Source: Candidatus Magasanikbacteria bacterium RIFCSPHIGHO2_01_FULL_41_23 (GTDB lineage Bacteria; Patescibacteria; ABY1; Magasanikbacterales; UBA922). Taken from it: a stretch of 64,000 nt of DNA. Positions 1-7,192 of the stretch are shown piece after piece. The first letter of the stretch is position 1. Each line of letters starts with the position of its first letter. The stretch covers positions 1 to 64,000 of the forward strand of contig MFPT01000019.1 of assembly GCA_001782805.1 (NCBI GenBank). Reading direction: 5' to 3'. The position numbers and the translations under genes are program-made. The notes below the pieces were generated by a model. That model was not told where the DNA came from, searched no databases, and was given only the letters and a program-made list of their open reading frames with translations.

Positions 1-67
1 CGCCGATACAGTTTATTAACACTAATTTTCCGAAAGAGTGCAGAATGGGGTTGACTAATACACTCTA

Positions 68-96
68 TTGACAGCCAAAAAATCAGACCGTATACT
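68..96 (+). promoter_or_regulatory. sigma70-type promoter of the HU gene
   Basis: TTGACA at 68-73, a 17-base spacer and TATACT at 91-96. Start of transcription would fall near 103, giving a leader of about 50 bases before the HU start codon. No Shine-Dalgarno sequence is evident in the AT-rich leader. Confidence 0.8.
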
Positions 97-155
97 GGGT
101 TTGTGGTTCTATAAACCGAAAACCGAACCATAAATATTCATTTAAATTTTTGTTT

Positions 156-446
156 ATGAACAAAACCGCGCTGGCTCAGAGTATTGCCGACAAAGTCGGT
201 GTTTCTAAAAAAGAAGGTGAAGCAATGGTTGAAGCTTTTGTATCTATTGTTACCACTCAACTTATGGCCGGAAGCGAAGTAACTATTGCCGGATTTGGAG
301 CGTTCAGTGCGAAGACTCGCGCTGGTCGAGTTGGTGTTAATCCCCAAAGACCAACGGAAAAAATTCAGATTCCTCCAGTAACTGTACCAAAGTTTAAAGC
401 AGGTAAAGGATTGAAAGACTCGTTGAAAGGCCGAGGGAAAACATAA
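156..446 (+). CDS. hup: HU-family DNA-binding protein
   Basis: A 96-residue histone-like HU/IHF protein that binds and bends DNA as a dimer in the nucleoid. The sequence shows the typical N-terminal helices (NKTALAQSIADKVGVSKKE), the core GFGAFSAKTRAGR that leads into the beta arm, and the NPQRPTEKIQIPP arm region with the conserved Pro at its tip. Length is normal for the family. The start is placed on ATG 156, since an in-frame TTG at 150 adds only two residues and lies in AT-rich leader. It is a single gene with its own consensus promoter upstream and an intrinsic terminator downstream. HU and IHF subunits cannot be separated from sequence alone; HU is the simpler reading. Confidence 0.95.
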   Translation: MNKTALAQSIADKVGVSKKEGEAMVEAFVSIVTTQLMAGSEVTIAGFGAFSAKTRAGRVGVNPQRPTEKIQIPPVTVPKFKAGKGLKDSLKGRGKT

Positions 447-502
447 AGAGAAAATACCCGTAATAAAATACAAAGTTAAGAAGACACAGAAAAAACTTTG
501 GC

Positions 503-537
503 AAAAAAATATCCCAACACATTCGGGATATTTTTTT
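503..537 (+). terminator. intrinsic terminator after HU
   Basis: Stem AATATCCC / GGGATATT with a 9-base loop, followed by a run of seven T. The A-run before the stem makes it potentially bidirectional, so it could also end the tRNA transcript coming from the right. The T-run touches the encoded CCA end of the tRNA-Met gene. Confidence 0.85.
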
Positions 538-613
538 GGTGTCAGGGGAGAGAATCGAACTCTCGACCTGAGGGTTATGAATCCTCCGCTCTTACCAACT
601 GAGCTACCCTGAC
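537..613 (-). tRNA. tRNA-Met (anticodon CAT)
   Basis: Reading the minus strand, all four arms fold: acceptor GTCAGGG/CCCTGAC, D arm GCTC/GAGC, anticodon loop TTCATAA (anticodon CAT) and T arm GAGAG-TTCGATT-CTCTC. The discriminator A (540) is followed by an encoded CCA (539-537). The first pair G1-C72 is matched, unlike an initiator tRNA, so this is an elongator Met or possibly a tRNA-Ile2 whose C34 would be lysidinylated. The top loop pair of the anticodon stem is an A-C mismatch. Confidence 0.9.
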
Positions 614-644
614 ATTAAGTTTACCCCGAGCTTTTGTCTAGGGG

Positions 645-716
645 TAGCGCCAAGGGGAATCGGACCCCTGTTGCTAGGATGAGAACCTAGCGTCCTAGCC
701 ACTAGACGATGGCGCC
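645..716 (-). tRNA. tRNA-Glu (anticodon CTC)
   Basis: A 72-base cloverleaf on the minus strand: acceptor GGCGCCA/TGGCGCT, D arm GTC/GAC with loop TAGTGGCTAG, anticodon stem CTAGG/CCTAG with loop TTCTCAT (anticodon CTC), and T arm AGGGG-TCCGATT-CCCCT. The U-to-C change at position 55 of the T loop is seen in many tRNA-Glu genes. CCA is not encoded here (ACCCC follows), in contrast to the neighbouring tRNA-Met. Confidence 0.93.
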
Positions 717-779
717 GCGAATTTTCTGTCAGCAAAACTATATCGCCAATTCGCCTGACTGTCAAAGGAGCATAAAATT

Positions 780-2306
780 TTACCGTGCGTACTCAATCAC
801 TCGATTTTCCCGAATCACATTCACTTTAATTTCTCCGGGATAGGTTAATTCTTGTTCAATTTTTCGAGCGATATCTTTGGCCAAATTATAAGCGCCATAA
901 TCATCAATCGCTTCCGGACGAACAAAAACGCGAATTTCGCGGCCGGCTTGAATCGCATATACTTTTTCAATGCCGGGAAATTCATTGGCTACTTTTTCCA
1001 ATTCCTCCAAACGCGCCACATATTCTTCGTGGGTGTCGCGCCTAGCGCCAATCCGCGAGGCGGATATGGCGTCCGCGGCCATGACAATTTTTGTTAACAG
1101 CAACGGAGGATTGGTATCGTGATGCGTCATGGCCACTTGAGCCGTATCCTCATCCAAACCGAATTTTTTTAAAATTTTATAGCCCAATTCCGTATGCGCG
1201 CCTTGCGTTTCATGATCAATGGATTTGCCAATATCATGAAAAAATCCGGCCTTGCGCGCGGCAAACGCATCCATGCCCAATTCATCCGCCATCATGCCGG
1301 CCAAATAACCGACTTCCGTGCAATGATTTAAAACATTTTGACCATAACTGGTCCGGTATTTTAGGCGGCCAACAATGGAAATTAATTTGGGGTCAAGTCC
1401 GGTAATGCCCATTTCATAGACGGCTTCGTCTCCGACTTTCTTAATATCCAAAGCTAGTTCTTTTTTGGCCATGTCAATATATTCCTCAATTTTAGCCGGC
1501 TGAATTCGTCCATCCTTAATTAATTTTTCCAGTGCCAATTGCGCGACGCGACGACGAATCATGGAAAATCCGGAAATGACCAGCATGCCGGGTGTGTCAT
1601 CAATTAAAATTTCACAGCCGGTTAATTTTTCAATGGTTTTGATATTACGGCCATCTTTGCCAATAATGCGGCCCTTCATTTCATCACTCGGTAAATTCAC
1701 AATCGTGCCCGTGTTTTCATTCGCATGATTGCAGGCACAGCGTTGCATGGCGTCAATCACGATTTTTTTCGCTTCATTGTCAAAAAATTCGCCATTGTCC
1801 TTTTCCAGTTTGCTCATGCGATTGAACAAATCAGCCTTACTCTCATCCTCCACTCGTTTTAAAAGTTCGGCGCGCGCATCTTCCCGCGATAATTGGGACA
1901 AAACTTCCAATTTTTTGCCAGCCTCTACTTTCATGTCTTCAATTTTTTGGCGAATAACTTTGACCTCTTCCACTTTTTGTTCCAATTTGGTTTTATTATC
2001 TTCAAAATTAAGCAGTTTTTGATCAAATAATGTCTCGCGTTGTTCCAAACGCTGTTGAATTTGTTTTTGTTCTTTGTGGCGTTCTTGTTCTTCCTGCTTG
2101 GCATCGTCAATGATTTTTATGGCTTTTTCTTTGGCCTGCAGTAAAAATTCCTGCTCCTTATTTTTGGCTTCCGCAATCATTTTTTCCGCGCGCAATTCGG
2201 CCGAGTTAGCTTTGGACTGGGCGATTTGTTGACGTACTAAATAACCAATGAGAGTGCCAATGGCAAGACCGGCGAATAAGAGAATAACGACAGTAATGAT
2301 AGACAT
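780..2306 (-). CDS. rny: ribonuclease Y
   Basis: A 508-residue membrane-anchored endoribonuclease that starts mRNA decay in bacteria lacking RNase E. In order: N-terminal transmembrane helix (about 1-25), a long charged coiled coil (about 30-195), a KH RNA-binding domain with GRIIGKDGRNIKTIE (about 215-265), and an HD metal-hydrolase domain with the HDIGKSID motif (about 330-420). Length and order match the family closely. A likely promoter lies about 200 bases upstream (2512-2540, minus), so the transcript has an unusually long leader. tRNA-Glu and tRNA-Met follow on the same strand and may be co-transcribed. Confidence 0.96.
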   Translation of the reverse strand: MSIITVVILLFAGLAIGTLIGYLVRQQIAQSKANSAELRAEKMIAEAKNKEQEFLLQAKEKAIKIIDDAKQEEQERHKEQKQIQQRLEQRETLFDQKLLNFEDNKTKLEQKVEEVKVIRQKIEDMKVEAGKKLEVLSQLSREDARAELLKRVEDESKADLFNRMSKLEKDNGEFFDNEAKKIVIDAMQRCACNHANENTGTIVNLPSDEMKGRIIGKDGRNIKTIEKLTGCEILIDDTPGMLVISGFSMIRRRVAQLALEKLIKDGRIQPAKIEEYIDMAKKELALDIKKVGDEAVYEMGITGLDPKLISIVGRLKYRTSYGQNVLNHCTEVGYLAGMMADELGMDAFAARKAGFFHDIGKSIDHETQGAHTELGYKILKKFGLDEDTAQVAMTHHDTNPPLLLTKIVMAADAISASRIGARRDTHEEYVARLEELEKVANEFPGIEKVYAIQAGREIRVFVRPEAIDDYGAYNLAKDIARKIEQELTYPGEIKVNVIRENRVIEYAR

Positions 2307-2511
2307 AAAATCAGGATAAGCAAGACTAATCCTAGTTTTGTAATGGTGAGACGCCTAAAGACACTTAGATTGTGTCAATTAAGAAGTTGAGCGAAAAATT
2401 TACTCGGAAAAGACTCATAAATTAGCCAAATTCGCTATCTCGACATTCCAAAATACCAGAAGTCGCTTGCAATTTATTATATTTGTAGTCATTTTTTCAA
2501 ACTACGAAATT

Positions 2512-2540
2512 ACTATACTGTATTGTTTTGTTTTTGTCAA
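2512..2540 (-). promoter_or_regulatory. probable promoter of rny
   Basis: On the minus strand TTGACA (2540-2535) is followed by a 17-base spacer and TATAGT (2517-2512). Predicted transcription start is near 2505, giving a leader of about 200 bases. Confidence 0.6.
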
Positions 2541-2585
2541 TTTTGGATTTTGCTAGTACAATTACACAATCGTTTGATTATATTC

Positions 2586-2632
2586 GGAATCAATTGATAA
2601 ATTTTATTCAATAAAATTTATCAATTGATTCC
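2586..2632. repeat. perfect 47-base inverted repeat (23-bp arms)
   Basis: Arms at 2586-2608 and 2610-2632 are exact reverse complements around a single C at 2609. They begin GGAATCAATTGAT and end ATCAATTGATTCC. No T-run follows, so it is not a standard terminator. It ends 14 bases before the GTG start of the methyltransferase. Confidence 0.9.
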
Positions 2633-2646
2633 TTGTTTAAAAGTCT

Positions 2647-3552
2647 GTGGATAACTCAAAAACAAAAGGCTGGGGAGTGGTGGAAGCCAGTGGCGCGGAA
2701 ATGTGGGATGCGTGGCCGGTAATTTTTAATGGCGGATCAAAAGCTTGGCTCACTTTGCTTTTTTATCCTAAAAAATTCGCTTTGTATAGATTTATTCAAA
2801 AGAATATTCCAAAATCTGTGGACAGTAGTGCAGGTTTTAGAATTTTGGATGTAGGTTGTGGCACGGGAGCAAGTGTAATTGAAATGAAAAAATTATTTCC
2901 TCAAGCCGAAGTTTGTGGAATTGATGTTATTCAATTGCAAATAGATATCGCGAACGCGCGTTTAAAAGAATACGCGACAGATGCTCGCGTAGAATTTTAT
3001 GATGGATTATCTATTCCAGCCGAAGATAATTCGGTGGACGTAATTTATACTTCGGATGTTTTGGGACATGTGGCTGATGTTCCCAAGTGGCTGGCCGAAC
3101 TTAATCGGATTCTAAAACCAAATGGAATTTTGGCAATGTTCAGTGAATCCAAGTTGGGCAAGCACGCGTATATTCGGAATTATTTGTCGCGACGTGGTCT
3201 TAATGTTGATCCGCATCAAGAATTTCATATTTCTTTATTTTCCAAAAATGAATTACGCGCTCTCTTGGTTGATTCTGGTTTTGAGATTAAAAAAATGTAT
3301 TCCACAGTGTGGGCAAAATTTTTGATGCATCCGGATGAACTGTATCCGGCTTTGCAATCCACGTCTCAGTTTTTCATTCTGCGATTTTTAAATACAATTT
3401 TGTATTGGCTAAAAAATAAAATAAAACCAGTTTCACTGGCTGTCGCGGAATTTTATTCTTTAATTGAAATGTATACGATCGGGCGTTGGGTTGAATCACA
3501 GGGCTATGTTATTTTGGGAAAAAAGTCCCTCGACGTGGCTCGGGATAAATAA
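2647..3552 (+). CDS. class I SAM-dependent methyltransferase
   Basis: About 301 residues. The SAM-binding motif I is clear (ILDVGCGTGASVIEM, near 67-81), followed by GIDVIQLQIDIA (motif II region with acidic ribose-binding residue) and DVIYTSDVLGHV, as in the Methyltransf_11/25 families. The C-terminal third is hydrophobic and amphipathic and may touch the membrane. The substrate cannot be told from the sequence. The reading begins at GTG 2647 right after a large palindrome; an internal ATG about 19 codons later is an alternative start. It stands alone between rny (divergent) and ppa. Confidence 0.85.
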   Translation: MDNSKTKGWGVVEASGAEMWDAWPVIFNGGSKAWLTLLFYPKKFALYRFIQKNIPKSVDSSAGFRILDVGCGTGASVIEMKKLFPQAEVCGIDVIQLQIDIANARLKEYATDARVEFYDGLSIPAEDNSVDVIYTSDVLGHVADVPKWLAELNRILKPNGILAMFSESKLGKHAYIRNYLSRRGLNVDPHQEFHISLFSKNELRALLVDSGFEIKKMYSTVWAKFLMHPDELYPALQSTSQFFILRFLNTILYWLKNKIKPVSLAVAEFYSLIEMYTIGRWVESQGYVILGKKSLDVARDK

Positions 3553-3627
3553 TTATTCACCCTTGCTTGCATTTTTTTGATATTTTTGTTATTTTTCTAT
3601 CATCATTAACTTAATCTTTATTTTGAT

Positions 3628-4158
3628 ATGAATCTTTGGCATGACATTTCCGTAGGCAAAAATGCTCCGGAAGAAATTCGCGTGGTCGTGGAAATTCCGC
3701 GCGGCTCTTTGAATAAATATGAAGTGGATAAAGAAACCGGTTTGATTGCGCTGGATCGTGTGGCGCATACTGGTCAGGCATTCCCTTTTGACTACGCGTT
3801 TGTGCCGCAAACGTTGTGGGATGATGGTGACGCGTTGGATGTGATTATTTTTGCGACTGAACCGTTTTTCCCCGGACTGTTGGTGGATGTTCGGCCGGTG
3901 GGAATTATGCATATGATTGATAGTGGCGACAGTGATGACAAAGTACTGGCAGTTCCGGCTGCGGATCCACGGTGGAAGCATGTGGCTGACATTGGTGATT
4001 TGAATCAGCATCAGCTGAAAGTCATTCAGCATTTTTACGAATATTATAAAAAATTACAAAATAAAGAAGTGACGGTTTCGGGTTTTGAAGGTAAGATGCA
4101 GGCGCTGGAAGCAGTGAAAAAAGGCATGCGGATGTATAATGAAAAATTTCCGAGTTGA
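3628..4158 (+). CDS. ppa: inorganic pyrophosphatase (family I)
   Basis: A 176-residue soluble enzyme that splits pyrophosphate to two phosphates and pulls biosynthetic reactions forward. Family I features: VVVEIPRGSLNKYEVDKETG near the N-terminus with active-site Glu and Lys, YAFVPQTLWDDGDALDVII with the metal-binding aspartates, and KVLAVPAADPRW near 110-121. The usual DGDPLDV signature reads DGDALDV here (Pro to Ala) while the aspartates are kept. Length is normal. The TGA stop overlaps a weak TTGACT box, and a 258-base non-coding stretch follows before infB. Confidence 0.94.
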   Translation: MNLWHDISVGKNAPEEIRVVVEIPRGSLNKYEVDKETGLIALDRVAHTGQAFPFDYAFVPQTLWDDGDALDVIIFATEPFFPGLLVDVRPVGIMHMIDSGDSDDKVLAVPAADPRWKHVADIGDLNQHQLKVIQHFYEYYKKLQNKEVTVSGFEGKMQALEAVKKGMRMYNEKFPS

Positions 4159-4367
4159 CTTTTTTGCGGGGATTTTGATTTACATCAACCTCCGCTACTT
4201 CAGGGATTTGATGAAGGAGGTGCGACCAAAGGATCAAGATCCATAACACTCATCTCAACCAGTGTATCCAAGGGGGTTCCCGATGCGTACACGACTGCTT
4301 TCTTCGCGGCCATGCATGCGCGTCGGGATCAGTCAAAAATAGTTCTGACTAATTCAGGACTTTTTTT
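4159..4367 (+). other. structured stretch before infB, possible small RNA or leader peptide region
   Basis: This stretch is GC-richer than the flanks and full of short hairpins: ACCTCC/GGAGGT (near 4189 and 4216), GGATC/GATCC, ACACT/AGTGT, and a 9-bp stem CCCGATGCG/CGCGTCGGG. It ends in a good intrinsic terminator (4341-4367) that lies before the infB promoter, so any transcript made here would stop before infB. A weak TTGACT box overlaps the ppa stop. Two tiny frames exist (11 codons from about 4213, with a GGAGG inside; 19 codons from about 4282). I do not recognise a known RNA family. Confidence 0.35.
4341..4367 (+). terminator. intrinsic terminator upstream of infB
   Basis: Stem AGTTCTGA / TCAGGACT (one G-T pair) with loop CTAAT, followed by seven T. 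It sits 11 bases before the infB -35 box and isolates infB from ppa. Confidence 0.75.
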
Positions 4368-4377
4368 GACCGAGGAA

Positions 4378-4406
4378 TTGACAGCGCATCGCTTTATCCG
4401 TATACT
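4378..4406 (+). promoter_or_regulatory. consensus promoter of infB with almost no leader
   Basis: TTGACA at 4378-4383, 17-base spacer, TATACT at 4401-4406. Only ten bases separate the -10 box from ATG 4417, so the mRNA would start about 4-5 bases before the start codon and be effectively leaderless. Confidence 0.8.
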
Positions 4407-4416
4407 CTTTTCAACT

Positions 4417-6444
4417 ATGAACGTCTCTGAACTCGCGCGACAATTAAAAATCAATACCAAAGATTTGTTGGAAATTTTGCCGCAATATGGTTTTGATATT
4501 GGTGTGCGCGCCGTGAAAATTGATGATCGCGTCGCCGAACAAATTACGCGCAAGTGGCGTTTTATTCGGCGCGATTTGGAAGAAAAACGGCGCAAAGAAC
4601 AAGAAGAAAAAAAAATAAAGGAGCGTGCGTTGCGCAAGGAAATGGGACATAGCGTTGTTTTGCCTGCGCTTATTACGGTGCGTGCTTTGGCCGAACGCAT
4701 GAATTTGCCGACGACACAAGTGATTATGGAACTAATGAAAAACGGGATTTTGGCCAATCAAAATCAGAATATAGATTTTGACACGGCCGCAATTTTGGCG
4801 GAAGAACTGGGTTTTCGCGTGGAGCGTGAAGGCGAAGAATCCGCAGTGCAAGAAAAAGAAGATACGCGCTCGCAGGGTTTGGAAGAAGCCTTGGCGCGAG
4901 GAGTGGAAGGGGGCGAGCCTCGTCCGCCCGTGATTGTGGTTATGGGTCATGTGGATCATGGCAAAACCAAATTGCTGGACACAATTCGCTCCACCAATGT
5001 TATGGGCAAAGAGGCGGGTGGCATTACGCAACATATTGGCGCGTATCAAACTATTTGGCAAGATCCCAAAACCAAAGTTGAGCGCGCGATTTCTTTTATT
5101 GATACTCCCGGTCACGAAGCTTTTTCCATGATGCGCAGTCGTGGTGCCAAAGTCGCGGATATTGCCATTTTAGTAGTGGCCGCTGATGATGGAGTCAAAC
5201 CGCAAACCGAAGAAGCAATCAATATTATTCGCGCGGCTAAATTACCGCTCGTTGTGGCTATTAATAAAATTGATAAAACTACCGCGGATATTGAACGCGT
5301 AAAAAATGAATTGTCGCAAAAAAATGTTTTGCCCGAAGATTGGGGCGGCGATGTTCCGGTGGTCGGGATTTCCGCCAAAAATAATGTGAACATTGATAAA
5401 CTTTTGGATGTGTTGCTGTTAGTGGCGGATATGAACGCGGAAAAAATTAAAGCTGATCCCAATTTGCCGCCCGCGGGAACAATTATTGAATCGCATGTGA
5501 ATAAAGGAATGGGACCAGTGGCGACGGTTTTGGTTCAGTCCGGTACTTTGCATGCCGGAGATAAGTTGGTAGTGAATAATGAAATTTACGGCAAAGTGCG
5601 CGCTATGAAAAATTATCGTGGCGATATTATTGCCAACGCCACACCATCAATGCCAGTTCAAATTATTGGTTTTAAAGTCGCGCCGGAAGTGGGCGATATT
5701 TTGGATGTTAGTAAAGCCGACACGGCGCTGGAAATTAATGTCAAACAAAAACGTTCGGATCAAACCAGCGCGGAACGTTCCACGATGTCCAATGCTCAAA
5801 CAGAAGGCGATGAAACTCCGCAAAAAACATTAAACTTAGTCATTAAAACCGATGTACTGGGTTCGCTGGAAGCGATTGTGGCCTCATTATCAAAAATAAA
5901 ACACGATGAAGTTGGCGTAAAAATTATTGGTAAGGGTTTAGGAAATATTACGGAAAATGACGTGGCCAAAGCTGAATCCGGCAGTGCGACCGTTGTTGGT
6001 TTTAATGTACGCCCGACAACAATGGCCGAAGAAATGATGCGCGATAAAAATATTCCGTTTTTGAATTACAACGTGATTTATGATTTGATTAATTGGGTTA
6101 AAGCCGAACTGGAAAAAATGTTGACCAAAGAGCATATTATTACTGAACTGGGCACGATGAGTATACTCGCGGTTTTTCGTCGCGACAAACAATATTCCAT
6201 TGTTGGTGGCCGAGTTATGAACGGTAAAGTCGTTAAAGGAGAATCAGCACGCGTAAAACGCGATGGACTGTTGATTGCCACGGCGCAAATAATGTCGGTT
6301 AAATTGGGTCAGCAAGAATTAAAAGATGCCAGTGAAGGCACGGAATGCGGTATCCAAATCGGTACTAAGGAAAAAATTGAAATTGGTGATACGCTGGAAA
6401 TTTTTCATGAAGAAATTAAAGTACGGAAGATTATTTTTGGTTAA
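4417..6444 (+). CDS. infB: translation initiation factor IF-2
   Basis: A 675-residue GTPase that brings initiator tRNA to the small ribosomal subunit and promotes subunit joining. In order: an IF2_N-like helical domain (MNVSELARQLKINTKDLLE), a charged linker, a second IF2_N-like domain (about 90-135), the G domain with GHVDHGKT at 177-184, DTPGHEAF, NKID and the SAK element, then domains II, III and IV. It is shorter than E. coli IF-2 because the N-terminal extension is reduced. ATG 4417 is chosen because a consensus promoter ends at 4406; the longer in-frame reading from 4312 would run through a terminator and that promoter. Confidence 0.96.
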   Translation: MNVSELARQLKINTKDLLEILPQYGFDIGVRAVKIDDRVAEQITRKWRFIRRDLEEKRRKEQEEKKIKERALRKEMGHSVVLPALITVRALAERMNLPTTQVIMELMKNGILANQNQNIDFDTAAILAEELGFRVEREGEESAVQEKEDTRSQGLEEALARGVEGGEPRPPVIVVMGHVDHGKTKLLDTIRSTNVMGKEAGGITQHIGAYQTIWQDPKTKVERAISFIDTPGHEAFSMMRSRGAKVADIAILVVAADDGVKPQTEEAINIIRAAKLPLVVAINKIDKTTADIERVKNELSQKNVLPEDWGGDVPVVGISAKNNVNIDKLLDVLLLVADMNAEKIKADPNLPPAGTIIESHVNKGMGPVATVLVQSGTLHAGDKLVVNNEIYGKVRAMKNYRGDIIANATPSMPVQIIGFKVAPEVGDILDVSKADTALEINVKQKRSDQTSAERSTMSNAQTEGDETPQKTLNLVIKTDVLGSLEAIVASLSKIKHDEVGVKIIGKGLGNITENDVAKAESGSATVVGFNVRPTTMAEEMMRDKNIPFLNYNVIYDLINWVKAELEKMLTKEHIITELGTMSILAVFRRDKQYSIVGGRVMNGKVVKGESARVKRDGLLIATAQIMSVKLGQQELKDASEGTECGIQIGTKEKIEIGDTLEIFHEEIKVRKIIFG

Positions 6445-6514
6445 AATTTTGTTCGTTACATTTTTAAGCAAACTTTGTTTTTTTAAGTTGTAAAAACTCC
6501 CTTTCCTAAGACTT

Positions 6515-6617
6515 AAGCAAACTTCGCGAGATCTTTTTCTCGACCACTCGACCCTTCGACAAGCTCAGGGTAAACAGGCTCGGGCATCGAGAAAAAAATC
6601 ATCGCTCCAGTTTGCTT
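6515..6617. repeat. family B hairpin element, copy 1
   Basis: Outer stem AAGCAAACT (6515-6523) / AGTTTGCTT (6609-6617) and a second 10-bp stem TTTTTCTCGA (6534-6543) / TCGAGAAAAA (6587-6596). Between them the left strand reads TCGCGAGATC and the right strand ATCATCGCTCCA, comparable to TCACTGCAAATC and the ATCCGTTCCA strand in the copies at 9915 and 27001. The tip keeps GTAAAC and has taken in a palindromic repeat (6552-6570). Confidence 0.55.
6552..6570. repeat. interspersed palindromic repeat, intergenic copy
   Basis: CCCTTCGACAAGCTCAGGG, the full 19-base form of the repeat found in frame inside several proteins of this window. Here it lies in the tip of a family B element. Confidence 0.85.
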
Positions 6618-6655
6618 CAAAGATTAATTGGATGTTGGACTGTTGTATTGGGGGG

Positions 6656-6810
6656 AATTTCAGTAGTAGATAATTTTGTTTTCAGTAATGTGCATGAGCT
6701 TTCTTACCACTTACTTGGTTAGAGTAGATGAGATGTCAATAAGGATAGAGACTAGGAGAGTATGAGAATAGCGAGTTTTACTGAAAAGAAAATTATCTAC
6801 TACTGAAATT
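6656..6810. repeat. family A long-hairpin element, copy 1
   Basis: Arms of 33 bases (6656-6688 and 6778-6810) are complementary with one mismatch. Read on the minus strand, the arm is followed by AAAACTCG, then a short stem GCT-A-TTCT / AGAA-AGC with one bulged base, and CTCATGCACAT before the closing arm. The same plan is seen at 31671 and 41778. The inner stem is weaker here than in the other two copies. Confidence 0.75.
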
Positions 6811-6851
6811 ACTTTAAGTTATTAATTAGAAATTTATTTTAACATTACAGT

Positions 6852-7178
6852 ATGTCCGAAATTATTTTAACCGATACCAATTTTAAAGCAGAAGTTTTGG
6901 AATCCGCGATTCCGGTTTTGGTGGATTTTTGGGCGCCATGGTGCGGCCCGTGTCAAATGATGGGACCGATTATTGCCGAATTGGCAGGAGAATGGGATGC
7001 TACGAAAATTAAAATCGGGAAAATGAATGTTGATGATAACACAATCGTGCCAGGAAATTATCGCGTTATGAGCATTCCCACTTTTATACTTTTTAAAAAT
7101 GGCCAAGTTGTTGAAACATTGGTTGGAGGAATGCCCAAACAAAAATTACAAGCGGCCGTGGAAAAACATTTGGTATAA
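6852..7178 (+). CDS. trxA: thioredoxin
   Basis: A 108-residue cytoplasmic dithiol oxidoreductase that keeps protein thiols reduced. The active site WAPWCGPCQMM (near 28-38) and the cis-Pro motif RVMSIPTFILFKNG (near 72-85) are intact, and length is standard. The gene follows a long region with two hairpin elements, and its stop overlaps a TATAAT box that may serve the glutamate dehydrogenase gene 14 bases downstream. It could supply electrons to the two Msr enzymes further on; that link is inference. Confidence 0.95.
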   Translation: MSEIILTDTNFKAEVLESAIPVLVDFWAPWCGPCQMMGPIIAELAGEWDATKIKIGKMNVDDNTIVPGNYRVMSIPTFILFKNGQVVETLVGGMPKQKLQAAVEKHLV

Positions 7179-7192
7179 TTTTCCGTGAAAAT

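Larger units (their letters stand above)
2307..2646. other. intergenic region between rny and the methyltransferase
   Basis: No open reading frame of note. The left two thirds is the presumed rny leader; it contains a partial hairpin with arms AGCGAA (from about 2391) and TTCGCT, and a smaller GACAC/GTGTC hairpin near 2365. The right third holds the rny promoter and a perfect 47-base palindrome just before the methyltransferase gene. No clear plus-strand promoter was found. Confidence 0.5.
6445..6851. other. long intergenic region between infB and thioredoxin
   Basis: No coding frame seen. It holds a TTAAGCAAACTT direct repeat (6466-6477 and 6513-6524), a family B hairpin element with a palindromic repeat in its tip, and a family A long-hairpin element. 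No clear promoter for thioredoxin was found. Confidence 0.6.

Noticed and set aside
540..613. Initiator tRNA-fMet
   Set aside because: The first acceptor pair is a normal G-C, while bacterial initiators have a mismatch at this pair.
4312..4416. Longer N-terminus for IF-2 from ATG 4312
   Set aside because: The added 35 codons cross an intrinsic terminator and a consensus promoter, and the family start MNVSELARQL fits ATG 4417.
6552..6570. Palindromic repeat as a transcription terminator
   Set aside because: No T-run follows this copy, and other copies are inside coding genes that are plainly transcribed through.
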